Shown here piece after piece: positions 1-8,727 of a DNA stretch of 64,000 nt. This stretch comes from Aureimonas sp. AU20. GTDB taxonomy: Bacteria > Pseudomonadota > Alphaproteobacteria > Rhizobiales > Rhizobiaceae. Positions within the stretch are counted from its first letter, which is position 1. Each line of letters starts with the position of its first letter. A program made the translations under genes and the position numbers. The stretch is from contig NZ_CP006367.1 of the NCBI RefSeq assembly GCF_001442755.1, positions 1,240,001-1,304,000 on the forward strand, given 5' to 3'. Below the pieces are notes generated by a model. It was not told the origin of the DNA and did no database searches. It was given only the letters and a program-made list of their open reading frames with translations.

Positions 1-666
1 CGCCAGATCGGCGGCCTCCACCACGCCGGCCGCGCCGAACTCGGACGGGTCGATCGGCTCCGGCAGGGCGCCGGCGCGGGGCGGGGCATGGGCGGCCTCC
101 ACCAGGGCGTCGGCCACGATCTCGGCCACCATGGCGGTGGCGAGCGGGCGGGCGTAATGGCCCTGGTCGGCATAGAAGCCGGGATGCTCCACCACCTCGC
201 GCCCATGTCGGCGCAGCAGCTCGCGGCTGACATCCACCACCGAGGTGCCATACCAGGCGGAGAGGTAGTGGATGCCGGCGTCGATCGCCGGCACCGACTG
301 GAGGAAGCTGCCTGAGCGCGCGCCGAAGACGAGAGAGACGATCTTGAGCTTCGGATTGCGCGCCAGCGCATGGCGCAGCAGCCCCTCGTAGAGCCGCGCC
401 CAATGCCGGGTCGGGCGCCGCTCGTCGCCATAGATGAAGGCGTCGTTGAGCGCGAACTCGATCAGGAGAACGTCGCTCTCCTCCAGCTGCGCCGCCGTCT
501 TCAGGCGGTAGAGGCCGCAGGCGCTGGTGGTGCCGCCGATGGCGAGGTTCTCGACCTCGCCGATCTCCACGCCACGGAGCGCGGCGGCGCGAAGGGATTG
601 GCCGAGATAGCCCGGCTCCATCACCGTGTTGGAGCCGCCGATCACCGTGACGCGGAGCGGGCGCAT
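1..666 (-). CDS. SGNH/GDSL-like hydrolase, C-terminus beyond left edge
   Basis: The frame is open from ATG at 666 to the window edge (222 codons, no stop), so the gene is partial only because of the window. It shows SGNH-hydrolase blocks in order: GGSNT near residue 10 (nucleophile Ser block), GGTTS near 50, ALND near 75 and DQGH near 170 (Asp/His block). Members act as esterases, including polysaccharide O-acetyl esterases or acyltransferases. The start codon overlaps the stop of the upstream pyruvyl transferase gene (ATGA), so the two are probably translationally coupled. A role in acyl modification or deacylation of the surface polysaccharide is inferred from context. No signal peptide is apparent, so a cytoplasmic role or a partner-dependent location is possible. 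Confidence 0.75.
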   Translation of the reverse strand, partial: MRPLRVTVIGGSNTVMEPGYLGQSLRAAALRGVEIGEVENLAIGGTTSACGLYRLKTAAQLEESDVLLIEFALNDAFIYGDERRPTRHWARLYEGLLRHALARNPKLKIVSLVFGARSGSFLQSVPAIDAGIHYLSAWYGTSVVDVSRELLRRHGREVVEHPGFYADQGHYARPLATAMVAEIVADALVEAAHAPPRAGALPEPIDPSEFGAAGVVEAADLA

Positions 667-1904
667 CAGGCGACGAGATCCAGCTCGCGTGCCGGGGCGG
701 CGCCCAAAAGATCGTCCTCGATGCGATCCACGAAGCGCAGCCCGCCGGCCTCGGCAATGGACTGGAAGTTGCGCACGCGCTCGCGGTAGGTCTGGTGGAA
801 GCGCGCGATGCTCTCGGTGGAGAGATGCTTGGCCATGAAGGCCTCGAGCCCCATCGTGTGGGCTTCGTCCATCGTGGCGTTGGGAATGCCGAAGAACTCC
901 GACATTTCCTTCACGCGCAGGTCCTTGTGCAGGATGGCAGTAGGCAGGCCCGTCTGCAGCGCGGCGACGGCGCCGTGGAAGCGATCGCCGATGAAGACGT
1001 CGTGCCAGCTATAGGACTGGCGCCAGGACTCGACGCTGTCGAAGTGGAAATAGCGGCGGAAGGGCGTGTCGGTGCCGAGCGCCGCGTCCATCAGCGGCTT
1101 CAGCGCGGCGGGGTCGAGCTGGTTGGTGGCGTCGTTGAAGAAGCGCCGGTCCGCCAGCTCGCTCTTGAAGGCGAAGATCTCGTCCTGGAAGACGTAGGAC
1201 ACGTCCTGCCCCTCGAAGAAGCGGGCAAGCTGCAGCCCGCGCCGCGACTGCGGCGTGAGATAGCCCGCCGTCATGAAGCGTTTTCCCGCCGCCCCGCCTT
1301 CCGGCGCCTTGATGGAGAGGATGTTGCGGGGATAGAGCATCATGCTCGGGCAGCCCATGGCCACCGGCTTCTTCAGCCTCTGGCTGCGCAGCCAGGCCTC
1401 GGTGTAGAAGCCGCGCACGCCGAAGATATGCGCCTTCTCGTCGAGGAGATGCAGCAGCTCGGCGGTGCTGGGGTCGAGCTCCGACATGTCGGGGCCGAGA
1501 TCGTTCTGCATGCCCATGCCAAGAACGACGATGGGAATCTTCACCTCGGTCAGCGCGTCCACCAGCGAACGGTGGTTGAGATTGGGCCGGATCTCGTTGG
1601 CCATGGGCAGGACCAGCGCGTCGAAGTTCTTGTTGATCCAGCCGATCGCGTCGTCCGAGCCCTGATAGTGATTGTAGAGGACATGGACGCTCAGCATGGC
1701 GCTGTAGTTGCGGTCGCAGTCGAAGATGCGCGCCGCGCCTTCGCCGATCAGCATGTTGCCCTTGTTGGAGGTCAGATAGAAATTCCGGTTGATCGCGGCG
1801 TAGCTCGCGTCGTTGGAGCGCGGCAGGCCTTCCGAGAAGGGCAGGCCGGGATGGTAGCGATAGCGCGTGTCGGCCGGCTGGCGTCCGAAGCAGAGACGTT
1901 TCAT
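666..1904 (-). CDS. Polysaccharide pyruvyl transferase family protein (WcaK/CsaB-like)
   Basis: A 412-residue protein starting MKRLCFGRQ. An upstream in-frame extension to 2072 would run into the neighbouring gene and is rejected. The C-terminal GDRFHGAVAALQTGLP block is the hallmark of the polysaccharide pyruvyl transferase superfamily (PF04230), with a central VLGMGMQND and FGVRGFYTEAWL segment. Family members transfer pyruvate from phosphoenolpyruvate to sugars of exopolysaccharide or cell-wall polymers as ketals, adding negative charge. The gene lies between a glycosidase-like gene and an SGNH hydrolase on the same strand. Family assignment is secure; the acceptor sugar, and whether the protein makes a pyruvyl ketal rather than another modification, is not visible. 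Confidence 0.85.
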   Translation of the reverse strand: MKRLCFGRQPADTRYRYHPGLPFSEGLPRSNDASYAAINRNFYLTSNKGNMLIGEGAARIFDCDRNYSAMLSVHVLYNHYQGSDDAIGWINKNFDALVLPMANEIRPNLNHRSLVDALTEVKIPIVVLGMGMQNDLGPDMSELDPSTAELLHLLDEKAHIFGVRGFYTEAWLRSQRLKKPVAMGCPSMMLYPRNILSIKAPEGGAAGKRFMTAGYLTPQSRRGLQLARFFEGQDVSYVFQDEIFAFKSELADRRFFNDATNQLDPAALKPLMDAALGTDTPFRRYFHFDSVESWRQSYSWHDVFIGDRFHGAVAALQTGLPTAILHKDLRVKEMSEFFGIPNATMDEAHTMGLEAFMAKHLSTESIARFHQTYRERVRNFQSIAEAGGLRFVDRIEDDLLGAAPARELDLVA

Positions 1905-1957
1905 GGGGTCGGTCCTTTCGCTGTCGTTCCGAAGGGGGTGAGGAACGGGGAGGAGGG

Positions 1958-3091
1958 TCAGGGGGCGGTCGCGGGCCCGGGAGCCTTGGAGGGAAGGGCG
2001 CGGGCCAGATCGTTGGCGAGCGTCGTGGCCACGCCGCAGCGCACCAGACTGAAGGCGCCGTCGCCTTCCCAATCGTGCCAGAAGGCCGCCTTCACGCGGC
2101 TTTCTTGTTCCGGTCGCGCGAGATAGCGCAGCACCGGCTGAAGCAGCGCCCGGCGCTCCGCATCCGTCCGGTCGCAGCGCGCCTCGGCCGGTTCGGCGCT
2201 GCCGAATTCGGTGAGCCAGCAGGGGCGCCCGGCGAAGGCCGGCGTGCCGCAGGGCTTCAGGTCTTGTTCCAGAAGCGCCACGCGCTCGGCCTCGTCGCCG
2301 CGCTTCAGGCGCAGCGGCTCGTAGAGATGGACGCCCACCGCGCCGACGGTCTCGAACACGCCGGCTTCTCTCAGAAGCGCGCGAAAGGCGTCGGGGGAAA
2401 GCAGCGTCGCCCCGCGCTGGCGGACATAGGCGTCGTTCACATCCGCCAGCCCGCCGACGAGCAAGGGCGCGGCGGGCTCTGACTGCGCCAGCCGGGCGGC
2501 GACGCGGCGCGCGCTCTCCGCATAGAGCGCTATGCCCGCGCGCAGGGCCTCGGCCTCCGTCGCGGACAGAGCGCCGAGATCGGCGGCGACACGGCCTTTG
2601 CCGGCGGGCTGGAGGGCGAGATCGCCATTGTAGCCCGACCAGTTCATCTCGTTGCCGAGCTCGAGGCCGATGAGCTCGGCTCCGCTGTCCCGCACCGCCT
2701 GAAGCAGCGCCGCCGCCTCGGCCTCGACGCGGGCCGGGTTCAGGGTGGAGAGGCCATAGGCGGGAAAAAAACCGTCCCGCGCCGGCCGGGCGGTTGTGCC
2801 CTCGCGCGCGGTTTCCGCCCCGGTCAGCGGCAGGGTGACGAGCACCGCGACGTCGCGCCGGGCGGCCTCGGCCAGGGCGCGGCGGGCGCCGTCATAGGGC
2901 GGCTTCCAGCCGAGGCGGATGCGCTGGAACCCGGCGCGCTCCACGGCGTCCAGCGTCGCTGAGATTTCCGCTTGCGTCTCGCGACCGAGATTGGGCGTGC
3001 CGACGCCAAGGAGCGCGGCGGCCGAAAGGGGCGAGCCGGCGACGAGCGCCAGAACAGCGGCGCCGAGGGCGAGAGGCCGCGCGCCGATCAT
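1958..3091 (-). CDS. Exported glycoside hydrolase-like protein (clan GH-A type barrel)
   Basis: A 377-residue protein starting MIGARPLALGAAVLAL with a hydrophobic signal peptide ending near AAA at about residue 23. Two motifs typical of clan GH-A TIM-barrel glycosidases are present at the expected spacing: LELGNEMN with Glu148 as candidate acid/base, and LTEFGS with Glu295 as candidate nucleophile. The specific GH family is not recognised. The ATG overlaps the stop of the preceding gene (ATGA), and a 53-bp gap separates it from the pyruvyl transferase, so all four minus-strand genes here look like one operon. Inferred role: periplasmic or extracellular trimming of the polymer made by the locus. 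Confidence 0.7.
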   Translation of the reverse strand: MIGARPLALGAAVLALVAGSPLSAAALLGVGTPNLGRETQAEISATLDAVERAGFQRIRLGWKPPYDGARRALAEAARRDVAVLVTLPLTGAETAREGTTARPARDGFFPAYGLSTLNPARVEAEAAALLQAVRDSGAELIGLELGNEMNWSGYNGDLALQPAGKGRVAADLGALSATEAEALRAGIALYAESARRVAARLAQSEPAAPLLVGGLADVNDAYVRQRGATLLSPDAFRALLREAGVFETVGAVGVHLYEPLRLKRGDEAERVALLEQDLKPCGTPAFAGRPCWLTEFGSAEPAEARCDRTDAERRALLQPVLRYLARPEQESRVKAAFWHDWEGDGAFSLVRCGVATTLANDLARALPSKAPGPATAP

Positions 3092-4416
3092 GTTCCGATC
3101 CGCAGCGCGATGTCGGCAAAGCGCGCCCAGGCGAAATCGGCCTGGCCCGGCCGCGCCATGCGCGTGGCGAGGAAGAGGCGGGCAGGCTCTCTGCGCGGCG
3201 CGCGAGGCCCGGAGCGGGCGAGAACGCTGAGCGAACCCGGCGTGCGCGGCCCTGCCGCCACCCAGGATGAGGCGCCTTCGCCCGGCTCGGGCTGCGCCTT
3301 TCCCGACAGAAGCAGCTTCGCCCGCTCGGCGTCGGGCGCCAGCACGGCGGCGAATTCGACCTCGCGCGAGCGCGGATTGGCGACGCGCAACTGGGCGCGC
3401 GCTTCCAGAACCAGGCGGCCGGGCGGCAGCGGCAGCGAAGCCAGCGTCAGGCCCTCGGCCAGCGGATGGCACTCCACCGCCCGCTCGCCCGGCAGGGGGC
3501 GCACGGCGGTGAATTCGAACGGCGCGTCCTCGCGGTTCACGTGCTCGGCCTGAACCATGAGCGTCGGCGACAGCGGCAGGCCGGCGCCCGCCTCCGCGAA
3601 GAGGGGGCCGGGCGCGGCCGAGAAGGGCAGCGCGCCGCCCGGCAGAACGGGCGAGCCGGTCCAAAGACGCAGCTCCATGGCGGCCGGCAGGATCGCCTTG
3701 TCCTCGGCGCCGCCGGAGCGCAGCCGGAAGCGGCGCACCGGCATGTCCTCGCCGCCGCCCAGCGTCACGCCCGCGCCCTCCGGCCCCTCCACCGCAAGGC
3801 GCAGTTCCAGAAGGCGCGGCGCCCCCGAGGGTTCGCGGTCGAGCGCGAAGGCCACCCAGCCGGGCGCCAGCCGGTCCAGCGGCAGGCTCCAGCGCGACAG
3901 GCTGCTGTGGTCGTTGAGTGCGACGAGATCGAGATGAAGCCGGGCGCCCGGCCGGGCGTCCACGGCGTGGAGCCGCAGCTCCACCGTGCCGAGACCGCTG
4001 CTGGCGGCCGGCAGGAGCTGGGCGACGCCCTCGCTCCCGGCGGACACGAAGACGCGGCGATCCTCCCGCTCGGCGCGGGAGCAGAAGACGAGGGCGGCGG
4101 CCTCGCGGGGATGGGCGAGATGGCGCTCCAGCCCGGCGAAATCGTTCTGCCCGGCCTCATTGGCGCGGCGCAGGATCGACAGGCGGCGCAGCGCCTGCGC
4201 ATGGGCCGCCGCGCCCTGCCGGATGCGAGCGTCCAGCGCTTGGCAAAGGCTGGAAAGCTCTGCCAGCGGATCGCTGGGTTGTGCCGCCGGCTCCGACGAA
4301 ACCGGGCGAGGCGGGTGGATTTCGGACGCGACAGCCACCGGCGCCGGGCTCGGCGCGACAAGGAGGGGCATTTGCGGAGTCGCGAGATCGCGTTCTGGCA
4401 AAGCAACCAGTGACAT
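3088..4416 (-). CDS. Conserved hypothetical protein in polysaccharide operon
   Basis: A 442-residue protein not recognised as a named family. The first 50 residues are Pro/Ala-rich, followed by a helical stretch (about 50-105, with LSSLCQALDARIRQGAAAHA), then a long beta-rich, Leu/Ala/Pro-rich region with alternating short hydrophobic strands. It has no signal peptide and no clear membrane segment. It is the first gene of the minus-strand operon, followed with a 4-bp overlap by the glycosidase-like gene. Its position suggests a structural or accessory role in polysaccharide synthesis or assembly, which is inference only. Confidence 0.6.
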   Translation of the reverse strand: MSLVALPERDLATPQMPLLVAPSPAPVAVASEIHPPRPVSSEPAAQPSDPLAELSSLCQALDARIRQGAAAHAQALRRLSILRRANEAGQNDFAGLERHLAHPREAAALVFCSRAEREDRRVFVSAGSEGVAQLLPAASSGLGTVELRLHAVDARPGARLHLDLVALNDHSSLSRWSLPLDRLAPGWVAFALDREPSGAPRLLELRLAVEGPEGAGVTLGGGEDMPVRRFRLRSGGAEDKAILPAAMELRLWTGSPVLPGGALPFSAAPGPLFAEAGAGLPLSPTLMVQAEHVNREDAPFEFTAVRPLPGERAVECHPLAEGLTLASLPLPPGRLVLEARAQLRVANPRSREVEFAAVLAPDAERAKLLLSGKAQPEPGEGASSWVAAGPRTPGSLSVLARSGPRAPRREPARLFLATRMARPGQADFAWARFADIALRIGT

Positions 4417-4782
4417 CGTCTGCCTCGTCGAAGCTGAATAGATCGGCTCATCGGCCGCCGTGGAATGTATTATCGCTGGAATATTGGGTTATTATCAATA
4501 CGTTTATCAGTAAAAAATGCAGTCGCTTTTTCTTGTTGCAGCGCAGTGAGTTAGCTCCTGCAAATTACCATTCGCGCCGGCGTGATTAACCTTGGTTAAC
4601 CATGCGAGTGGCAAGGGTTGGGGAGGCGCCGGAGCGGCTGGCCGAACCTGACGGTTGCAATTGCCAGGCAAAGCCGCACGGTGCGCGCTTCGTCGCGGCT
4701 GCAACCCGGTCGAGGTCGGCGGACTTGTCCTCCCAAAGCGGCGCACGGCGCCGATCCTCAGGCAAGGGACAGACGTATCGGC
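4417..4782. promoter_or_regulatory. Divergent intergenic region, AT-rich
   Basis: This 366-bp gap separates the minus-strand polysaccharide operon (start 4416) from the SDR gene (start 4783). It is clearly AT-richer than its surroundings between about 4430 and 4600, as expected for promoters. It contains a dyad TTAACC-tt-GGTTAA at 4586-4599. No coding potential was seen apart from weak extensions of the SDR frame. Confidence 0.5.
4586..4600. promoter_or_regulatory. TTAACC/GGTTAA dyad, CtrA-like but with 6-bp spacing
   Basis: The sequence TTAA-N6-TTAAC lies in the divergent promoter region. The CtrA consensus of alphaproteobacteria is TTAA-N7-TTAAC, so this site is one base short; it is reported because an exact match occurs upstream of the initiating sugar transferase at 41870. 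Function is inferred and weak. Confidence 0.3.
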
Positions 4783-5547
4783 ATGGCACGGTTCAGCGAC
4801 AAGGTGGTCATCGTCACGGGTGCGGCGTCCGGCATCGGCGAAGGCGCCGCACGGCGTTTCGCCAGCGAGGGCGCCAAGCTCGTTCTCTGCGACAAGGAGG
4901 AGACGGAGCTCAAGCGGGTGGCGGCGAGCCTCAGTGCGGCGGATGTCGCCATCCAGGTGGGCGACGTCTCCGATGGCAAGGCGTGCCAGTCGCTGGTCGA
5001 TCTCGCGCTCGATCGCTTCGGCCGGCTCGACATTCTCGTCAACAATGCCGGCGTCGATCATCTCGGCAAGCTGGACGAGGGAGACTTCTCCGCCTTCACG
5101 AAGGTGATCGAAAGCGATCTCTACGGCGTCGTGCAGATGAGCCGGGCGGCCATCGCGGCCCTGCGCCAGTCCAAGGGCTCGATCGTCAACGTCTCGTCCG
5201 TCTCGGGGCTGGGCGGCGACTGGAACCACAGCTTCTATTGCGCAGCCAAGGGCGCGGTGACGAACTTCACCCGCGCTCTAGCCATGGACGAGGCCAAGGC
5301 CGGCGTGCGGGTGAACGCGGTGAACCCCTCGCTGACCTACACCAAGCTCACCGAGGGCATGAGCGAGCAGCCCGAGCTGATCGCCGCCTTCGAGGCGCGC
5401 ATTCCGATGGGGCGCGGCGCCGAGCCGGACGACATTGCCGGCGCCATCGCCTTTCTGGTGAGCGACGACGCGCGCTTTATTACGGGCGTCAACCTGCCGG
5501 TTGACGGCGGCCTCACCGCCTCCAACGGCCAGCCGCCTTTGACCTGA
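4783..5547 (+). CDS. SDR family oxidoreductase
   Basis: A 254-residue classical short-chain dehydrogenase/reductase. It has the cofactor motif TGAASGIG near residue 12, NNAG near 85, the catalytic Ser in VNVSSVSG and the Y-C-A-A-K active-site pair near 150, followed by the usual PVDGG C-terminus. The start MARFSDK matches family length; a longer frame to 4618 reads through the promoter region and is rejected. It uses NAD(P)H to interconvert an alcohol and a ketone; the substrate is unknown. It is a single-gene unit, convergent with the acetyltransferase gene downstream. Confidence 0.85.
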   Translation: MARFSDKVVIVTGAASGIGEGAARRFASEGAKLVLCDKEETELKRVAASLSAADVAIQVGDVSDGKACQSLVDLALDRFGRLDILVNNAGVDHLGKLDEGDFSAFTKVIESDLYGVVQMSRAAIAALRQSKGSIVNVSSVSGLGGDWNHSFYCAAKGAVTNFTRALAMDEAKAGVRVNAVNPSLTYTKLTEGMSEQPELIAAFEARIPMGRGAEPDDIAGAIAFLVSDDARFITGVNLPVDGGLTASNGQPPLT

Positions 5548-5568
5548 TGGCGGGTTCGGCCTTCGCCC

Positions 5569-6129
5569 TCAGCGCGTCGAAAGCGGCAGGGGCGGAGGCG
5601 GCTCGGTGGAGCCTGGGCCGAGCGAGCGCTGGACCATGACGCTGTCGGCCCAGCGGCCGTAGCGGTAGGCCACCGCCGGCAGGTGGCCGACGCGCTGGAA
5701 GTCGAAGCTCGCGTGAAGCGCCAGCGAGGCGGCGTTGTCCGAGTCGATATAGCCGATCATCTGCCGGAAGCCGGCCGCCGCGCAGGCATCGATCAGCCCG
5801 CGCATCAGGAGCCGGCCGAGGCCTCGGCCGAGATGCTGGTGATGCACGTAGATCGAATGCTTCACGGCGTAGCGATAGGCCGGCCGCTTGCGGAACTGCA
5901 CGACATAGGCATAGCCCACCACCTCGCCGCGACGGGTCGCGACGAGGTGGGGCATGCGGCGGTTCTTGAGGTTCTTGCGCCGGTCCCGCAGATCGTCGGG
6001 TTCCGGCGTCTCGCTGTCCTCCACCCCGGCCTCGACCCCGCGATGGATATGCCGGCGATAGATCGCCAGCATGGCCTCCACGTCGGAATCGCGCGAGGGG
6101 CGGATCGCGATCTCATTCTCCTGATCCAT
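5569..6129 (-). CDS. GNAT family N-acetyltransferase (phosphinothricin acetyltransferase-like)
   Basis: A 186-residue GNAT protein beginning IRPSRDSDVEAMLAIYRRH. Its acetyl-CoA binding motif A (VHHQHLGRGLGRLLMRGLI) sits around residues 95-115, with the IGYIDSDNAASLALHASFDF segment typical of the Pat/Bar subgroup. These enzymes acetylate amino groups of small molecules such as phosphinothricin or related amino acids. The gene lies 23 bp downstream of the Orn/Lys/Arg decarboxylase on the same strand, so it may acetylate an amine made by that enzyme, which is inference. The C-terminal tail is Pro-rich and probably disordered. Confidence 0.8.
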   Translation of the reverse strand: MDQENEIAIRPSRDSDVEAMLAIYRRHIHRGVEAGVEDSETPEPDDLRDRRKNLKNRRMPHLVATRRGEVVGYAYVVQFRKRPAYRYAVKHSIYVHHQHLGRGLGRLLMRGLIDACAAAGFRQMIGYIDSDNAASLALHASFDFQRVGHLPAVAYRYGRWADSVMVQRSLGPGSTEPPPPLPLSTR

Positions 6130-6152
6130 GGACGGGCTCGAAACCTTTGGTC

Positions 6153-8510
6153 TTATTCCGCGACGACATAGGTGTGGAGCCGCACGCGGCCCGCCTCGTC
6201 GGTTTCGCGGTAAACGCCCTGGATTTCAACCTCGAAGCCGGGGAACGTGTTGAACGAGGATTCGAACATCTTGAGATAGTCGATCATCGGCTGGGCGCGC
6301 TCGCTCAGCCGCTCGCCCGGCACGATGGTCGCGATGCCCGGCGGATAGACCACGAAGGGCGTGGTCGCGATGCGCCCGGCGATGGCATCGATCGGCAGAT
6401 AGTCGACATCGTTGCGCACGAGGCAGCGCGCCGCGTCGTGCGGTGACATGGCGATCTCCGGCAGGTGCTCGGCCGAGAACTGCATGGCCTGCAGGGCGCT
6501 GACATTGGCAGCGCGGAAGAAGCGATGCATGGAGGCGCAGAGATCGCGCACCCTGACGCCGGCATAGCGATGGGCCCGGCGGCGGTAGAATTCCGGGATG
6601 ACGTCTTCCAGGGCTGCGTTCTCGTCGTGCAGCCGCTTGAAGGCGACGAGGCCGGAAATCAGCGTGCCGGCCTTGGAGGCCTCGACGCCCGGCGTCAGCA
6701 GGAAGAGAAGCGAGTTCAGATCGTTCTTCTCCGCCACGATCCGGTTTTCGCGTAAGTATTGCGCGACGACGGGGGCGGGAATGCCGTGCTCGCCATAGGC
6801 CCCGTTCGCCCCGTCGAAGCCGGGCGTCAGCAGCACCAGCTTGTTGGGGTCGGTCATGGCGAAGCCCGGCTCCATGTCGCGGAAGCCGTGCCAGCGGGCC
6901 TCCGGCGAAAGCTGCCAGAAGGCCGGGTTGGTGGCGAGCTGGTCGGTCGACACGCTTTCCCAGGGCACGACATGGGCCGCGCCCGGCCGCGCCGCGTCGG
7001 GAATCGAGACCGTGTCGGGCACGAAGGGCTCGAAGAACCAGCGCCGTTCCGGCCGCTGCTCCTTCTCCTCGAACTCGCGGCGAACGGCGCGGATCTTCTT
7101 GCGCAGCTCGATGCCGAGGCGGATCGTGTCGTCCCAGAGCACTTCGCCCGAGCGGCCCTTCATCATCTGCGCGCCGACGTCGAGCGAGGCGAAGAGCGGA
7201 TAGAAGGGCGAGGTGGAGGCGTGCTGCATGAAGCTCTCGTTGAAGCGACGATGCTCCACGCGCCGCTTCTGGCCCTTGATGTGCCGGTCCTTGATGTGGA
7301 TCTGCGACGCCTGGGAGAAGCTCGCCAGCTGCTTGTGGGTGGACTGCGTGGCGATGATGCCCGGCGCATCGGGACCGAGATCGGCCAGGCCCATGGCGAA
7401 GCGACCCGCATAGAGCGGGTGGAACTTCATGAAGCCCGCCCAGGCCTCGTCGAAGAGGATGTATTCGCACAGATGCCCGATCCGCTTCAGGATCATCTCG
7501 GCATTGTGGATCGTGCCGTCATAGGTGCACTGCTCCACCACGGCGACGCGGAAGGGGCGGGGCTTCTTCCAGGCCTCGGGGTCCTTCACCAACGGATGGG
7601 TGCGGATGCGCTCGCGCAGCGCCGCCTCGTCCAGCGAGGCGAAGTCCATCGGGCCGATCAGCCCGTAGGAATTGCGGGCCGTCGGCACATAGACCGGGAT
7701 GCCGCCCGAGATCAACAATGCGCCGTGATGGGCGGCCTTGTGGTTGTTGCGGTCGAACAGGACGAGGTCGCCGTCCGTCACTAGGGCGGCCAGCGCCACC
7801 TTGTTGGAGGTGGAGGTGCCGTTGAGGACGAAATAGGTCTTCTCGGCGCCGAAGATCTTCGCCGCTTCCTTTTGCGCGGCGAGCGCCGGCCCTTCGTGGG
7901 TCAGGAGATCGCCGAGATCCAGCACCGAATTGTCGAGATCGTCGCGGAATACCGCCTCGCCCAGATGCTCCATGAACACCCGGCCGATCGGCGAGCGGCT
8001 GTAGAAGACGCCGCCATTGTGACCCGGGCAGGTCCAGAGCTGGTTGCCCTCCTCGGCATAGTCCACCAGCGCGCCGAAGAAGGGTGTCTTCAGCGTCTCG
8101 GCATATTGCTTGAGGCGGCTGATGAGATTCTTGGCGATGAAGGCCGGCGTTTCCTCCGACAGGAAGACATAACCGTCGATGAAGTCGAGCACCTCGACCG
8201 GCACGTCCTCGAAGCGCTTGCGGCGGATGAGAAGGATGATCGGGAAGTCGAGCCCGCGCCGGCGCATCAGGTTGATGAGCGCGGCGGTCTTGCCCTCCAG
8301 CCCCTTCTTGCCCCAGTCCACCATCATGCAGCCGATGGCCGCGTCCGTCTGCACGGAGATGGCGGCGTCCTCCAGCGTGCGGGCGCGCACGACCTCGAAA
8401 CCGGACTTTTCGATCTCGTCGACGATCTGGTTGTACCGGGCGCCTTCCAGGTCGTCGGCGTCGAAGGAAGGCGTGGCGAAGAGGAAGGTAAAGCGTCTGA
8501 AATAGTCCAT
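6153..8510 (-). CDS. Orn/Lys/Arg decarboxylase, PLP-dependent
   Basis: A 785-residue protein with the three-part layout of the bacterial fold-I basic amino-acid decarboxylases: an N-terminal wing/response-regulator-like domain (about 1-130), a PLP-binding core (about 150-560) and a C-terminal domain (about 590-785). The PLP Schiff-base lysine is in STHKQLASFSQAS near residue 389; LNGTSTSNK, EQCTYDGTIHNAE and LFDEAWAGF are further core motifs. It converts ornithine, lysine or arginine to putrescine, cadaverine or agmatine, and the substrate cannot be chosen from motifs alone. It is probably co-transcribed with the downstream GNAT gene. A long inverted repeat lies upstream of its start. Confidence 0.88.
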   Translation of the reverse strand: MDYFRRFTFLFATPSFDADDLEGARYNQIVDEIEKSGFEVVRARTLEDAAISVQTDAAIGCMMVDWGKKGLEGKTAALINLMRRRGLDFPIILLIRRKRFEDVPVEVLDFIDGYVFLSEETPAFIAKNLISRLKQYAETLKTPFFGALVDYAEEGNQLWTCPGHNGGVFYSRSPIGRVFMEHLGEAVFRDDLDNSVLDLGDLLTHEGPALAAQKEAAKIFGAEKTYFVLNGTSTSNKVALAALVTDGDLVLFDRNNHKAAHHGALLISGGIPVYVPTARNSYGLIGPMDFASLDEAALRERIRTHPLVKDPEAWKKPRPFRVAVVEQCTYDGTIHNAEMILKRIGHLCEYILFDEAWAGFMKFHPLYAGRFAMGLADLGPDAPGIIATQSTHKQLASFSQASQIHIKDRHIKGQKRRVEHRRFNESFMQHASTSPFYPLFASLDVGAQMMKGRSGEVLWDDTIRLGIELRKKIRAVRREFEEKEQRPERRWFFEPFVPDTVSIPDAARPGAAHVVPWESVSTDQLATNPAFWQLSPEARWHGFRDMEPGFAMTDPNKLVLLTPGFDGANGAYGEHGIPAPVVAQYLRENRIVAEKNDLNSLLFLLTPGVEASKAGTLISGLVAFKRLHDENAALEDVIPEFYRRRAHRYAGVRVRDLCASMHRFFRAANVSALQAMQFSAEHLPEIAMSPHDAARCLVRNDVDYLPIDAIAGRIATTPFVVYPPGIATIVPGERLSERAQPMIDYLKMFESSFNTFPGFEVEIQGVYRETDEAGRVRLHTYVVAE

Positions 8511-8532
8511 GAGGCACCCGGTTCGTCGTGGC

Positions 8533-8575
8533 GCGGACTGTCGGTGCGTTTCATGACAGGACCAAGACAGTCCGC
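8533..8575. promoter_or_regulatory. Perfect 10-bp inverted repeat in decarboxylase leader
   Basis: GCGGACTGTC (8533-8542) and GACAGTCCGC (8566-8575) form a perfect dyad with a 23-bp spacer, located 23-65 bp upstream of the decarboxylase start. It could be an operator pair or an mRNA leader stem. No known riboswitch was recognised. Confidence 0.45.
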
Positions 8576-8672
8576 CATTTCAGCCGCCAAGCGCCCGACA
8601 GGGCCGATGAGAAAAAGGAAAAGGGGAGAAGGGCGGGACGCCCGGCGGGGCGACGCGCGCCCGAAAACGAGA

Positions 8673-8705
8673 CGGACCCGGCGCGCCGCTAGGCGCGCGG
8701 GTCCG
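8673..8705 (-). terminator. Rho-independent-type terminator after the hydroxylase gene
   Basis: A strong GC stem (left arm starting CGGACCC, right arm ending GGGTCCG, one bulged base, 4-nt loop) lies 23 bp past the hydroxylase stop codon. Read on the minus strand it is followed by a short T-rich run. This separates the hydroxylase transcript from the decarboxylase gene. Confidence 0.55.
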
Positions 8706-8727
8706 CTCGCAAGAAGGGTTCGGGCAA

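Noticed and set aside
795-2126. A 443-codon plus-strand frame opposite the pyruvyl transferase gene
   Set aside because: The minus-strand frame has the clear family motif and gene overlaps; the plus frame is a compositional shadow.
6759-7784. A 341-codon plus-strand frame inside the decarboxylase gene
   Set aside because: Arg/Glu/Gly-rich antisense frame with no motifs; the decarboxylase has its PLP lysine and full length.
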